Positions 35,981-47,770 of a stretch of DNA of 64,000 bases are shown here, in pieces. The translations under genes were made by a program, and so were the position numbers. Each line of letters begins with the position of its first letter. Position 1 is the stretch's first letter. The notes under the pieces were generated by a model. That model ran no database searches, was not told where the DNA came from, and saw only the letters and a list, made by a program, of their open reading frames with translations. Origin of the DNA: Paraphaeosphaeria minitans (Eukaryota; Ascomycota; Dothideomycetes; Pleosporales; Didymosphaeriaceae); assembly GCA_015832175.1 (NCBI GenBank), contig WJXW01000001.1, positions 2,914,001 through 2,978,000 of the forward strand. Direction: 5' to 3'.

Positions 35981-38900
35981 AGATATTAAATCTAAGAGGG
36001 TAGCTAGTCCTAAAGGGTTAAGGTTAGTTCTTAGGTAAGAGTACTTACAGAAGGTAGAAGGTCTTATTAATACAATAGTATCTTACAAAGTGTAATAAGT
36101 TAATAATTTAGTCTACTAGAATCTAAATAATAGATTAATAAATAGATTAAACACGAGTATAGAGAGCCCATCCTTACGTTCCTATATACTAAGGCTACTC
36201 TGCTGTTTAGTGCCACTAAGTAACTAAGCACCTTACGTAACCTACTCTACTACTTAGTGCTACTAAGTAACTAAGCACATTACGTAACCTAATCTAAGTT
36301 ACTTAGCGTCTCTTTATTACGTTCGTAACCCTGTCGCCGCTTTATCTCACCTTTATAAGTGCCCAAGTCCCACGTTGTTACCTAGTACGTAATAGTGTGT
36401 AAAATTAAATTAAGCTTTATATAGCTTAAGAGATTTACTACTTCTTTAGTATAAAGAATTTATAGAATTACTTTAATCTTATAGACTCTTAGCTTTACTA
36501 GAAGAGCTATGCCTTTTCTTTAATAGTAATTAAAGTATTATTATTCTATTTTATATTAATAATATTCTTCTTCTCTATTACAAGAGTAAAGAGAAAGAAA
36601 CCCTAGAGTTTTAGAAGGAGATTATAAACAAATATAAAATTAAATTAAAAGGACTAGTAGAGTAGTTTCTAGATGTTTAAGTAATTAGGGATAGAGAAGT
36701 AAGATTAATTTCTCTAGTCTATAATACCTATATTAATAAGATTATAAAAAAGTTTAACTTTTTAAACTTTAGGAGCTTCTCTCCTACACCTCTATTAGTA
36801 GAAGATCTTATTCTAAGCACAGGAAAAGCTACTCCTTAATAAATAAAACTCTTTTAAAAAAAGGTAAGATTAGCTCTCTACACAGTAATTATACTACGCC
36901 TAGATATAGCTTTTATAGTGTTAAAGCTATTACACTTTCTAATAAATTTAAGTAAAGAATACTTTACTACTATTAATTATGTAATCTTTTACCTCTATTA
37001 AACTAGATAGTAGGCTATAGTCTTTAAAAGCTATAATAAACCTAATCTACTAATATATAGAGATGCCTCTTTTGCTAATAATCTAATATTACGGCAATTT
37101 TCCTATAGATATATTATTCTATTATTTAGAGGAGCTATTCTATAGAAAGTAGCTTAATAGAATATAATTACCACTTTAATAATAGAAGTAGAGCTTCTAG
37201 CGCTTAAACATATAAGTAAAGAAGCTATAGCGATTAAGAGATTCTTTACTAAGCTTACTCTAGATCTAAGACTTTTATAGAAGGTCTATTATAATAATTT
37301 TTAAACTATTTATTTAGTAATGAGAAAGAACAAAAGAATTACTACTTAACTACGCTATATAGATATTTAGAATATGTAGTTATAGTAAGAGTATATAAAA
37401 AGATTATTTTAAGTAAAATATCTTCTAATTAGCAAAATGCTAGTAGATAGCCTTATAAAGGCTCTTACTTATTAGCAGTTTAATAGATTTAAAAGGCTAT
37501 TAAATCTATAAAATATAAGTATAATAATTATAGAACAAGAGTAGGTAAGTAGAGAATTAATCTATTAACTACTTAGAATTATTAATTTAGAGCTAAGAAA
37601 TAAGAAAAGAAAAAAAAAAGAAAGAAAAGATTAGAGAGAGAATAAGAATTAGAAAAAAAGGAGATTAAAGAGCTTATTTATAAGCTTATAGACCTTTTTC
37701 CTCCTCTGCTTAATTATAGGGGTGCGAGAACCTCCCCTATAATTAGTAGTAGGATATTCTCCCTATTCTCCTCTTCTCCTCCTCTCTATAGTAGGTAATT
37801 CTTTACCCTATTTACCTCCTCTACCTCTCCTTTAATTAGTAGTAGGTAATAGCTTACCTTAGCCTCCCCTCTTTTAATTAATAGGAGAAAAAGTACTTAC
37901 TTAGCTTCTACTTTACTTTAGAGCTAATAGGCTGCTTATTTAGCTATTTTAATTAAGGTATTAGCTATAACTGCGCTGCTCCTTAATAGGTAAAGTAAGA
38001 GGGTAATTACCTTATTCTCTACTAAAGATTAGCTAGGAGAGAGAGAGTAGAATAGTAGTTATATACTAAGCTTACTCCTTCTAACTACTAGTAGGAAGAG
38101 GAGCTTATAAAGCTACTTTAACTCTTTTATATAGCTTAGTAATTAGCCTCTCTTATAAAAAGTATTAGCTAAACCTAGAACAAATTTTAAAATAAAAGCT
38201 TATATTAGCACCCTCTAATAGTTAATAGTAAATAAAATCTATAGCTAGAGTCTAAATATATAGCTAGCTATAGAAATAATTAGCAAAATTAGCTAAAGTA
38301 ATAAGATAATCCTATATATAGTAGTATAAAAGTAAGTAAAGTAAGTATAGTAGCGCCTATTTAAGCTTAAAGTGTTATTATAGTAGTATCTATTACTTTT
38401 TTCTACTAAAGCTTCTTTTAAGTAGCCTAAGCAGCTTACTTATCTAAGAGCACTAAGTAATTACTAGGGGCTTAGAGCTAAGATAAAAGGAGCTAGTAGA
38501 GTAGGAGAAGTAAAAGGATCTTAGTAAAAAGATTAGGAGCTTTATTTAGTAGCTTTTACAGCCTTTACTATATATGCTTTAGCTAAGTTATTAGATATTT
38601 AAAAAAGTTAGTAAAGCTCTAAATAATAAAAAAAGTATAAGATAATAATTAGAAGAAGATAACCTACTATAAAATAGTAGAATTTAAAGGCTTAAACTAG
38701 TAGGCTTAAATTAAATAGGAGATTAAAGCGTTAAAAGTAAAAAATTAAAAAGAGAAAATTAAGCGCTAGTAAAGGGCTTATATACTCTACTACCTATTTA
38801 ATTATTAAGCGCTAATTACGCTCCCTTTTTACTACTTATTTCTCTTACTACTACTCCTTCCTAATTAAAACGCGCCTACCTATCGTACTTACTAGCTAGT

Positions 38901-39549
38901 AAGAGTAGGGAAATTACCTTATAGTTAATAGGAAGTAAGCAAAAAGAGTAGTAGAATAAAAGCGTTTACGCTCTAGGCCTTTATACCATGCTTATAAGCC
39001 CCTAACCTACTAGAAGAAAAGATTCTAGACACGATTTATAATAGGATTTATAATTTAAAAGATAAACAGTAATTGTTTTAATATTATAATAAGTAGGGGG
39101 TAATAGAATTACTGTTCTTAAGATAAGGAGATTTAGAAGAATAATTCTTAATAGTTTTTTTATTGGTTTGGCTTAATCTGCAATTAAGCATTTAAGGGTT
39201 AATAGTATACTATTGTGTAAAGGGTGAGAAGTAGGTTTAATTAATTACGTCTAGTCTATCGTACAAAGGGGCACTAAGGGCTTTATAAAGTCTCTGCCTC
39301 TTAGCGCTAACCTAAGTAGGGGGTCCTTGTGCAGGTCCTTATAGGTAGGTAAGGCCTTATAAAGTCTCTGCCTCTTAGCGCTAACCTAAGTAGTAGGTCC
39401 TTATGCGGGTCCCTATAGGTAGGCAGGCCCCTATTTTATTTAGTGCTATTTATATAATAAACTATATAAACACTAGTAACTTTTCTTTTGTGTAATAGCT
39501 TATATCTATTATACACTTTTCTTTTCTTATTCTTTTCTATCTATACAGT

Positions 39550-41551
39550 TAGCCTTCCCCTATTAGAACAGGTTGTGAGGTAGGTGTAGTGTTACTATAT
39601 AGTAAAGGTCCTATTTGCACCTGCTCTTGTGTAAATAGATAGTAATAGCTAACCTGCTTAGTTCTTACTTTACCCCTTTACACAGTAGTAGAGTTGTATT
39701 ACGTAATAAAGCTCTTTTTAGATATATGTCCTATGCGTAAATAGATGGTAGGGTGTTAAGTAATATAATACTTAGCGCTAGGTCTTAGTAAGTAGGTATA
39801 GAAGGATCGCTCCTAGTTGTGCGATAAAGGTATGTAGTAGAAGTAAGGTATAAGGTAGCCTTTTATGCTTCTTCTTTATTACTCTATTAGTCTTATTTAT
39901 CTTCTTTTTCTTTTGTGTAATAGTTTTCTTCCTCTAGCTTTCCTTTAAAGTTAAGGATGTATACTTATATATCTATAGTAGAGGGTTTATATTTGTAGAA
40001 GTTGGCGTATAATAATATATATTACCTTCTAGCTCACTAGGTATTTCTTAGTAAATAGTTGGTAGACTAGCATCCTTCTTTATAGTATATAAAGTATTTC
40101 TACTTTATATAAGAGCTTAAACTTCTAAAGTTGCCTTTTTTTTTTAGTCTAAAGGTTAATCTACCTCTAGAGGGGCTAGATTCTCTTATGCGATTAGGAT
40201 TATTATATTATTAATTAGTGTAGTACACTTCTTTACTATCTTAGAGGAACTGTAACTTCTTCCTATTTTTAGTAACTTAGAGTAACGCATAAAGGTCGCT
40301 AAGTAAGCCTTCTACTATGTTTTTAGGGTTAAACATAGCTTATTTAAGGTTAGAATAGCCGTAGTATACTTATATAATAGTAGTGTGTAGTTGTAGTTTA
40401 CTACTAAAGTCTTGTCTAAGAGCCCTTTAGGCTAAAGTAAGCTTATTAATTATTGCTTTTAGGGCTTTATATAATGTAGCAGCTAGATTATCCCTTTTAT
40501 AGCGTTTAAAGGTAAGAGTAGTCTAGTCTATCTAGTACTAATTATGATTAACACTAGTGTTAAAGTGCCTATTTAGTCTGTTATACAATTTATTCTATAG
40601 AAGTCCTAGTCTAATATTATGTAGGTAGTAGGTACTTGCATAATTAGAAAGGATTCCTAAGAAGATATTTATATACTAGTCCTATAGTATATCTAGCCTG
40701 TAGCATAGTTCTCTAAAGACTTTTACTTTATCTGCTAGGATGTTATATAGCCTACTAGTGTAGTTATTCTCTTTACTCTAGGCCTTCTAAAAGAGAATAA
40801 TCTTGTCTAGCTAGATATAAGCATAATCTCCTAGTTATTAAGGAGACTAGAAGTGTCTAGCCTCTTTATATAATGTAGTTTGTTAGGTAAAAGTAGTCTA
40901 GGTTTTAGGCTATTACTACTAGTGTAGCTCTACATATAGTGTCTCTAACCTTGTATATATAGGGATAGGCCCTAGCTGTGCTCTATATGTATATACATTA
41001 CCTATAGATAGTGTAGGTTACATTATTAGGATTATGCGAAGTAGTTTAGGTTATAGTTATAGTATTATTATATAAAGGGTTTATAGCTTATAGTTAAGCT
41101 ATAATAGTTTAAAGAGTTTCTTTGTATAGGTGTCTTTTATTATAGAATTAGTAGTAATAAAGCCTTCTTTTATAAGAAAAGTAATAAGCTCTTTTCTTAC
41201 TACATAACTAATTTTATTAAAGGTTCTCTCCTTCTAGTTATTAAAATCTTTAGTAAAAGAAGAGATTACCTCTTTACTTTTAAGACTGCTCGCGTAATAT
41301 TGCGTAATTATGTACACTATATAAGTGTTTAGCTATTTTAAAGAAGGGGGTAGGTGGCTGTGTAGATCTACTCTGTCTACTTAGTACTTTTGTGCGATCT
41401 CTCCTCTTAAGGTAATAGCCTTAATATTTATTACTTCCTCTACTTATTAAAGCTATATTGCTTTGTCTTCTTACTAAAGAGGCAGTATTAATTGTTACGC
41501 GACGTCCTTAGGTTATAGTTCCTCTAGGAAGTCTCCTAGTCTTAAGGCCAT
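39550..41551 (-). pseudogene. E3-1 gag-like ORF with retroviral-type zinc knuckle
   Basis: Starts at ATG 41551-41549 with MALRLGDFLEEL. At least the first ~90 codons stay in one frame and are broken only by TAA/TAG where CAA/CAG (Gln) would fit. A segment KDFNN..ERTFNKISY (about 41215-41260) follows. Near 40048-40100 is a degraded knuckle reading KYFIYYKEGC then STNY, which fits a C-x2-C-x4-GC-x4-H pattern after two Cys-to-Tyr changes and one His-to-Tyr change. Knuckles of this style end fungal copia-type Gag proteins. The left boundary is approximate, and I could not follow every codon to the end. Confidence 0.6.
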
Positions 41552-41645
41552 ATTATTATTATCTTTCTTAGTCGTGTAACGTGTCTGTGTTTAGTTGTTG
41601 CTAGTTTAATCGTGTGACGTGTTTTTTAGGGTTGTGAATGTGCTT

Positions 41646-41875
41646 ACTATCTCCTTTCTTTTCTATAGAATAGCTTAGACTAGATTATATAACTCTTTAT
41701 AGATATGCGCGCTTTATTTCTACTTATTATATAATTTGAAATTTAATCTCTAGTAAAGGTATTATCTCCTTTCTTTTCTGTAGAATAGCTTAGACTAGAT
41801 TATATAACTCTTTATAGATGTGCGCGCTTTATTTCTACTTATTGTACAATCTGAAATTTAATCTCTAGTAAAGGT
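41646..41875. repeat. 115-bp tandem repeat, two copies, in E3-1
   Basis: Units start at 41646 and 41761. Each opens A(C/T)TATCTCCTTTCTTTTCT and ends AATCTCTAGTAAAGGT. It lies between the gag start and the right LTR, i.e. the 5' untranslated region of the element. E3-2 has three copies. Confidence 0.9.
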
Positions 41876-42593
41876 AATAATACAGAGCCTACGTATTTAG
41901 CTTATAGGGCGCTCTGTCTTTAGACCTTACTAGTTTATAGTTAATTAGAATTACTACTAATTAGTGTAGGTTTGGCTTAATCTATAATTAAGTATTTAAG
42001 AGTTAATAGTATACTATTATATAAAGGGTAAGAAGTAGGTTTAATTAATTATGTCTAGTCTATCGTATAAAGGGGCACTAAGGGCTTTATAAAGTCTCTG
42101 CCTCTTAGCGCTAACCTAAGTAGGGGGTCCTTGTGCAGGTCCTTATAGGTAGGCAAGGCCTTATAAAGTCTCTACCTCTTAGTGCTAACCTAAGTAGTGG
42201 GTCCTTATACAGGTCCCTATAGGTAGGCAGGCCCCTATTTTACTTAGTGCTATTTATACGATAAACTGTATAGACATTTTTAATCTTTAAATAGCCTTTA
42301 GATAGTTTTTTAAAGATCTTTAGAAAGGATTTAGATAATTATAAATTACTTTTTAGAATAGGTAATCCGCTTTAAGCAATCACCTAGAGGGTGTGTTAAA
42401 GTAAAACACTTACTTCTATAATTCTTTCTAGATCTACTAATTTATATTACAGGATTCTTACTAAGAGGCTCGTTTCTTTTATATATAGTCTGCCCTTTTA
42501 GTATCCTTTCCTATAATTAGCTATTTATATTCTTTATAACTCTGCTCCTAAATATCCTATAATAGTTCGAGCCCTTTTTACCACAACACTTAG

Positions 42594-42666
42594 CGTATAG
42601 ACTTTCTATAAGGCCTTGGCGCTAGATACCACAACACTATAATAATATTATAATCTACCCGTTACA
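42594..42666 (-). repeat. Truncated 216-bp-family LTR, right piece
   Basis: Continuation of 18186-18223 after the Copia-A insertion. It ends with GTTACA at 42666, the reverse complement of the TGTAAC start expected of this LTR. With 42882-43000 it forms an inverted repeat of about 110 bp, with differences almost only transitions. Confidence 0.75.
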
Positions 42667-42881
42667 GCCATATAGCTTAAAACTATAGATTAAAGAACAA
42701 AGTCTATTAAACTAAGTTAAATATACTAACTATTAAGGACTAAGAACCTAATAAGGAATAGGAAGTTATTATAACACTATTTAGTTACTAACGTGTTACA
42801 CTAGAGTAAAATAAGTAATTACATTTACCTAACTTATAATTATATAAAGATCTAGAAGATAACTCTAATATATACTATAAC

Positions 42882-43097
42882 TATAACAGGTAGATTACAA
42901 TATTATTATAATGTTGTAGTATCTAGCGCCAAGGCCTTATAGAGGGTCTGTGCGCTAAGTGAGCTAGCTGCGTAAAACCTATACTACGCGTTAACTCTAC
43001 ACAAGATAAGTATTATTCTATTAATATTACTAGAGTTATCCTTTTACTATCCTTCCTAGTGTAAAGTAAGTACTATTGCCAATAACTAGACCTTATA
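42882..43097. mobile_element. Solo LTR, 216 bp
   Basis: Flanked by a 5-bp duplication ATAAC (42877-42881 and 43098-43102) inside the gag of Gypsy-3; removing it restores the gag sequence seen in Gypsy-1. It begins TATAACAGG and ends CTTATA, which fits RIP-altered TG...CA ends. A second, truncated copy in opposite orientation lies at 18186-18223/42594-42666. No matching internal region is in the window. Confidence 0.75.
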
Positions 43098-45289
43098 ATA
43101 ACGCAGAAGACGTGGAAGAGATACTAAAATCTCCTACTCCTTACCTATAAAGTAGGTAGGAAGAAGACAACTCTATATTACCTAAGTAAAAACTAAATGT
43201 TTAGGACTATATAGAACCCTACTAGGCACTAAGAGGAATGCAACCCTATAAAAATAAGAAGTTAAACTACGTACTAAAGTACTATCTAGACTACTAAAGT
43301 CCTACACACTAATTCTATATATAGATGTATTGCGAAGAACTAATATACACACAATATAAGGCGAAGAAAAAAAAGAATAAGAAATAACCTAGAAAGAAAC
43401 TGCGCTGTAAATAGATATAAATAGACTACTTTATTACAGCTTATAACAAACACCTCTAGGATAAACAATAAGTGAAATACTTTCCTTACCTCACGCTAAA
43501 GGGTAATAAATACTATAATATACTTATTAATAGAGACTGTATATAACTATACTAGTATACGTGTTTAAACTAAAACTATAAATACTACTATATAGCTAAA
43601 CATTTAGAAGGCTTTACAAACTACCTTATATAAGAAGTAATAATAAAACTACTAATTTAACTAATATATAGGAATAGTAAAGACCGCAGGAGGAAAAATA
43701 GCAGAACATTTTCATAGAAAGAAGAAGATAATCTATATAAGTTACGTACTTAAGAATAATAATAGAAGCAGATACTTAGAAACGCATACTAGGTACCTAA
43801 ACTTAATTATAATCTATATAAATAGATATGTTTTTTAGGCCTAAACTTAGACAAGAAAATGTCTTTATTAAATTAAATACTATAGTAAGCATAGTATTAG
43901 TTAAGCGACTAGTATAGCTTAAAGGAATATAGGCTTAAGCTCTTATAGACTTAAGAGTAGAAAAGAACTTTATATCTTATTAGATAGTAAGATAAGTAGG
44001 ACTTATAATATTAGAGAAAAAAGTACTCTATATTATCTATGTCGTGAATAGATCCCTAATACCTAAGACACCTTAGATATACTAAGAGGTTACCACTACA
44101 ATAATAGTCTAAAGATATAGAGAGGAACTTACCTTAGATGTCTTACTAGGATCTAAGTATAAGTTAGTTTTAAGATTATTTTAGTTAATATTACACAACC
44201 TGCAGATTAACTAGGGTATAAAGAGAATATTATTTAAACGCTGTAATTATATATTATAAGTAAAGCCTACGTATTAACTAAAAATAATAGTAGATAAGGG
44301 AGTTATTAATAATATAATACTACAATAGATAGTTAAAAAATAGAAGTATACCTTAGTAGACGCTAGTGAAACTACTAGGTTAAGAAGTGTAAGAAAGAGG
44401 ATAATAGCACACTCTTTACCTTACTAAGAGAATACAGGAAATAGATATACATATTTATAGAAAAGGAAGGAAAAGTAAACCTACTAGAATATTAACCCTA
44501 GGATCTTATAATAGACCTAGAAAAAGGGAAAACGCCACCCTTTAGACCACTATATAGTAAGATAGGAGAAGAACTCCTTAAAGAATGTGATTTTATTAAG
44601 ATAAATCTTAAGTAAGAATATATATAACTATTAAAGTTACTAGTAGTAAGCCCTTTTATGTTTATTAAAAAAAAAGATAGATTAGATAGACTATATATTA
44701 ACTACTAACAACTTAATAATATAATAATAAAGAACTAATATCTACTACTAAATATTATAGAGTTATAAGATTAACTATCTTAAGTTAAGATATTTATAAT
44801 AATAGATCTAAGAGACAGTTATCACCTTATATAAATTAAAAAAGGTAAAGAATAGAAAACAGCGTTTTAATTACGCTATAGACTATTTAAATATAAAGTT
44901 ATTATAGGTTTGGCTTAATCTACAATTAAGTATTTAAGGGTTAATAGTATATTATCGTGCGAAGGGTAAGAAGTAGGTTTAATTAATTACGTCTAGTCTA
45001 TCGTACAAAGGGGCACTAAGGACCTTATAAAGTCTCTGCCTCTTAGCGCTAACCTAAGTAGGGGGTCCTTGTGCGGGTCCTTATAAGTAGGCAGGGCCTT
45101 ATAAAGTCTCTGTCTCTTAGCGCTAACCTAAGTAGTAGGTCCTTGTGCGGGTCCCTATAGGTAGGTAGGCCCCTATTTTACTTAGTGCTATTTGTACGAT
45201 AAACTATATAGACACTAGTAACTTTTCTTTTATATAATAAGTTATGTCTATTATACGCTTTCCCTTTCCTGTCCTTCTCTATCTATACA

Positions 45290-47293
45290 GTTGGCCTTCC
45301 CCTATTAGAATAGGTTATAAGGTAGGTATAGTGTCGCTATGTGGTAGAGGTCCTATTTACACCTACTCTTATATAAATAAGTAGTAATAGCTAACTTACT
45401 TAGTTCTTACCCTACCCCTTTATACAGTAGTAGAGTCGCATTATATAATAAAGCTCTTTTTAGGTATATATCTTATGCATAAACAAAAGGTAGGGTGTTA
45501 AGTAATATAATACTTAGCGCTAGGTCTTAGTAAGTAGGTATAAAAGGATTGCTCCTAGTTATGCGATAAAGGTATATAGTAGAAGTAAAGTATAAAGTAG
45601 CCTTTTATACTTCTTCTTTATTACTCTATTAGTCTTGTTTATCTTCTTTCTTTTTTATGTTATAGTCTTTATCCTCTAGCTCTCCTTTAAAGTTAAGGAT
45701 ATATACTTATATATCTATAGTAGAGGGTTTATATTTGTAGAAGTTAGCGTATAATAATATATATTACCTTCTAGCTTACTAGGTATCCCTTAGTAGATAG
45801 TTAGTAGACTAGTATCTTTCTTTATAGCACATAAAGTATTTCTACTTTATATAAGAGCTTAAACTTCTAAAGTTACTCCTTCCTTTTAGTCTAAAGGTTA
45901 ATCTACCTCTAGAGGGGCTAGATTCTCTTGTGCGATTAGGATTATTATATTATTAATTAGTATAGTACACCTCTTTACTATTTTAGAGGAACTGTAACTT
46001 CTTCCTATCTTTAGTAACTTAGAGTAACGTATAAAGGTTGCTAAGTAAGCCTTCTACTATATTTTTAGGGTTAAATATAGCTTATTTAAAGTTAGAATAG
46101 CTGTAGTATACTTATATAATAGTAGTGTGTAGTTATAGTTTACTACTAAAGCCTTATCTAAGAGCCTTTTAAGCTAAGGTAAGCTTATTAATTATTACTT
46201 CTAGGGCCTTATATAATATAGCAGCTAGATTATTCCTTTTATAGCATTTAAAGGTAAGAGTGGTCTAGTCTATCTAGTACTAATTATAATTAACACTAGT
46301 GTTAAAGTGCCTATTTAGTCTATTGTATAATTTATCCTATAGAAGTCCTAGTCTAATATTATATAGGTAGTAGGTACTCGCATAATTAGAAAGGATTCCT
46401 AGGAAGATGTTTACATACTAGTCCTATAGTATACCTAGCCTATAGTATAGTTCTCTAAAGACTTTTACCTTGTCTACTAAGATGTTATACAGCCTACTAG
46501 TGTAGTTATTCTCTTTACTCTAAGCCTTCTAAAAAAGAATAATCTTGTCTAGCTAGATATAAGCATAATCTCCTAGTTATTAAGGAGACTAGGAGTGTCT
46601 AGCCTCTTTGTATAATATAGTTTATTAGGTAAAAGCAGTCTAGGTTTTAGGCTACTACTACTAGTGTAGCTCTATATATAGTGTCTCTATCCTTATACGT
46701 ATAAGGATAGGCCCTAGCTGTGCTCTATGTGTATATATATTACCTATAGATAGTGTAGGTTGCATTATTAGGATTAGGCGGAGTAGTTTAGGTTATAGTT
46801 ACAGTGTTATTGTGCGAAGGGTCTGTAGCTTATAGTTAAGCTATAATAGTTTAAAGAGTTTCTTTATATAGGTGTTCTTTATTATAGAATTAGTAGCGAC
46901 AAAGCCTTTCTTTATAAGAAAAGTAATAAGCTCTCTTCTTACTATATAACTAATTTTATTAAAGGTTCTCTCTTTCTAGTTATTAAAATCTTTAGTAAAA
47001 GAAGAAATTACCTCTTTACCTTTAAGGCTGCTTACGTAATATTGTGTAATTATGTATACTATATAAGTGTTTAGCTATTTTAAAGAAGGGGGTAGGTAGC
47101 TGTGTAAATCTACTCTATCTATCTAGTACTTTTATGTAATCTCTCCTCTTAAGGTAATAGCCTTAATATTTATTACTTCTTCTACTTATTAAAGCTATAT
47201 TACTTCGTCTTCTTACTAAGGAGGTAGTATTAACTATTACACAACGTCCTTAGGTTATAGTTTCTTTAGGAAGTCTCCTAGTCTTAAGGCTAT
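45290..47293 (-). pseudogene. E3-2 gag-like ORF, start codon lost
   Basis: Same frame as in E3-1, but the start ATG has become ATA at 47293-47291, a RIP-type G-to-A change. Downstream blocks match: RLGDFLKKL, YVSSLKGKEVISSFTKDFNN, KISYIVRRELITFLI and FNPKNIVEGLLS. Stops occupy Gln-like positions. The left end is approximate. Confidence 0.55.
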
Positions 47294-47425
47294 ATTATTA
47301 TTATCTTTTTTAGTTGTGCGACGTGTCTACGTTTAGTTGTTACTAGTTTAATTATACAACGTGTTTACGTTTAGTTATTACTAGTTTAATTATGCGACGT
47401 GTTTTTTAGGGTTGTAAATGTGCTT

Positions 47426-47770
47426 ACTATCTCCTTTCTTTTCTATAGAATAGCTTAGACTAGATTATGCGACTCTTTATAAATGTGCGCGCTTTATTTC
47501 TACTTATCGTATAATCTGAAATTTAATCTCTAGTAAAGGTACTATCTCCTTTCTTTTCTATAGAATAGCTTAGACTAGATCGTGCGACTCTTTATAAATG
47601 TGCGCGCTTTATTTCTGCTTATTGTACAATCTAAAATTTAATCTCTAGTAAAGGTATTATCTCCTTTCTTTTCTATAGAATAGCTTAGACTAGATTATAT
47701 AACTCTTTATAGATGTGCGCGCTTTATTTCTGCTTATTATATAATCTAAAATTTAATCTCTAGTAAAGGT
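47426..47770. repeat. 115-bp tandem repeat, three copies, in E3-2
   Basis: Units start at 47426, 47541 and 47656, homologous to the two units in E3-1. Confidence 0.9.

Larger units (their letters stand above)
29814..36394 (-). mobile_element. Gypsy-1: Ty3/gypsy LTR retrotransposon, minus strand
   Basis: Two 411-bp LTRs (29814-30224 and 35984-36394), beginning TGTTAAATC (TATTAAATC in the right copy, a RIP change) and ending TAATA. Flanking duplications GTGTG lie at 29809-29813 and 36395-36399, inside Copia-A pol. A polypurine tract lies against the inner edge of the left LTR (minus strand, AAAGGGAGGGGATAA, 30225-30239), so the element reads leftwards. Length 6581 bp. It carries gag-pol on the minus strand and a separate antisense ORF near the left LTR. 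Confidence 0.93.
18419..37560 (+). pseudogene. Copia-A gag-pol, RIP-degraded and split by Copia-B and Gypsy-1
   Basis: Remnant polyprotein in the usual Ty1/copia order (gag, protease, integrase, reverse transcriptase, RNase H). Integrase-like sequence lies near 20340-20760. The RT segment resumes after Copia-B at 29107, with the conserved TYKLP-like block before the Gypsy-1 insertion. The catalytic FYVDDIL motif reads FYINNIL at ~36547-36570, so both catalytic Asp codons are now Asn. The RNase H block follows to ~37560. Many in-frame TAA/TAG codons occupy positions where Gln or Trp is expected. The protein cannot be made. Confidence 0.8.
39161..42276 (-). mobile_element. E3-1: gag-only (non-autonomous) LTR retrotransposon
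   Basis: Two 312-bp LTRs (39161-39472 and 41965-42276), beginning TGTAGGTTTGG (TATTGGTTTGG in the left copy) and ending near GACA. TTTTT duplications lie at 39156-39160 and 42277-42281, in the 3' tail of Copia-A. The interior is only ~2.5 kb and contains one long degraded frame on the minus strand; no RT, integrase or RNase H remnant was found. A purine-rich tract on the minus strand at the inner edge of the left LTR (AAAAGAAAAG) fits leftward transcription. Each LTR contains two imperfect copies of a block around CTTATAAAGTCTCTGCCTCTTAGCGCTAACC. Confidence 0.85.
18224..42588 (+). mobile_element. Copia-A: Ty1/copia LTR retrotransposon with three nested insertions
   Basis: LTRs of 195 bp at 18224-18418 and 42394-42588, beginning TGTTAAAG and ending near CACAACA, flanked by the 5-bp duplication CTTAG (18219-18223, 42589-42593). 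Removing the nested elements Copia-B (TSD CTAAT), Gypsy-1 (TSD GTGTG) and E3-1 (TSD TTTTT), each with one TSD copy, leaves an element of about 7.3 kb, matching Copia-B and the inner Copia-C. Order on the plus strand: 5' LTR, gag/protease/integrase 18419-21771, pol continuation 29107-29808, RT end and RNase H 36400-37560, a long tail to 39155 and 42282-42393, then the 3' LTR. Heavy RIP throughout: TAA/TAG stops and TA-rich composition. Confidence 0.9.
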
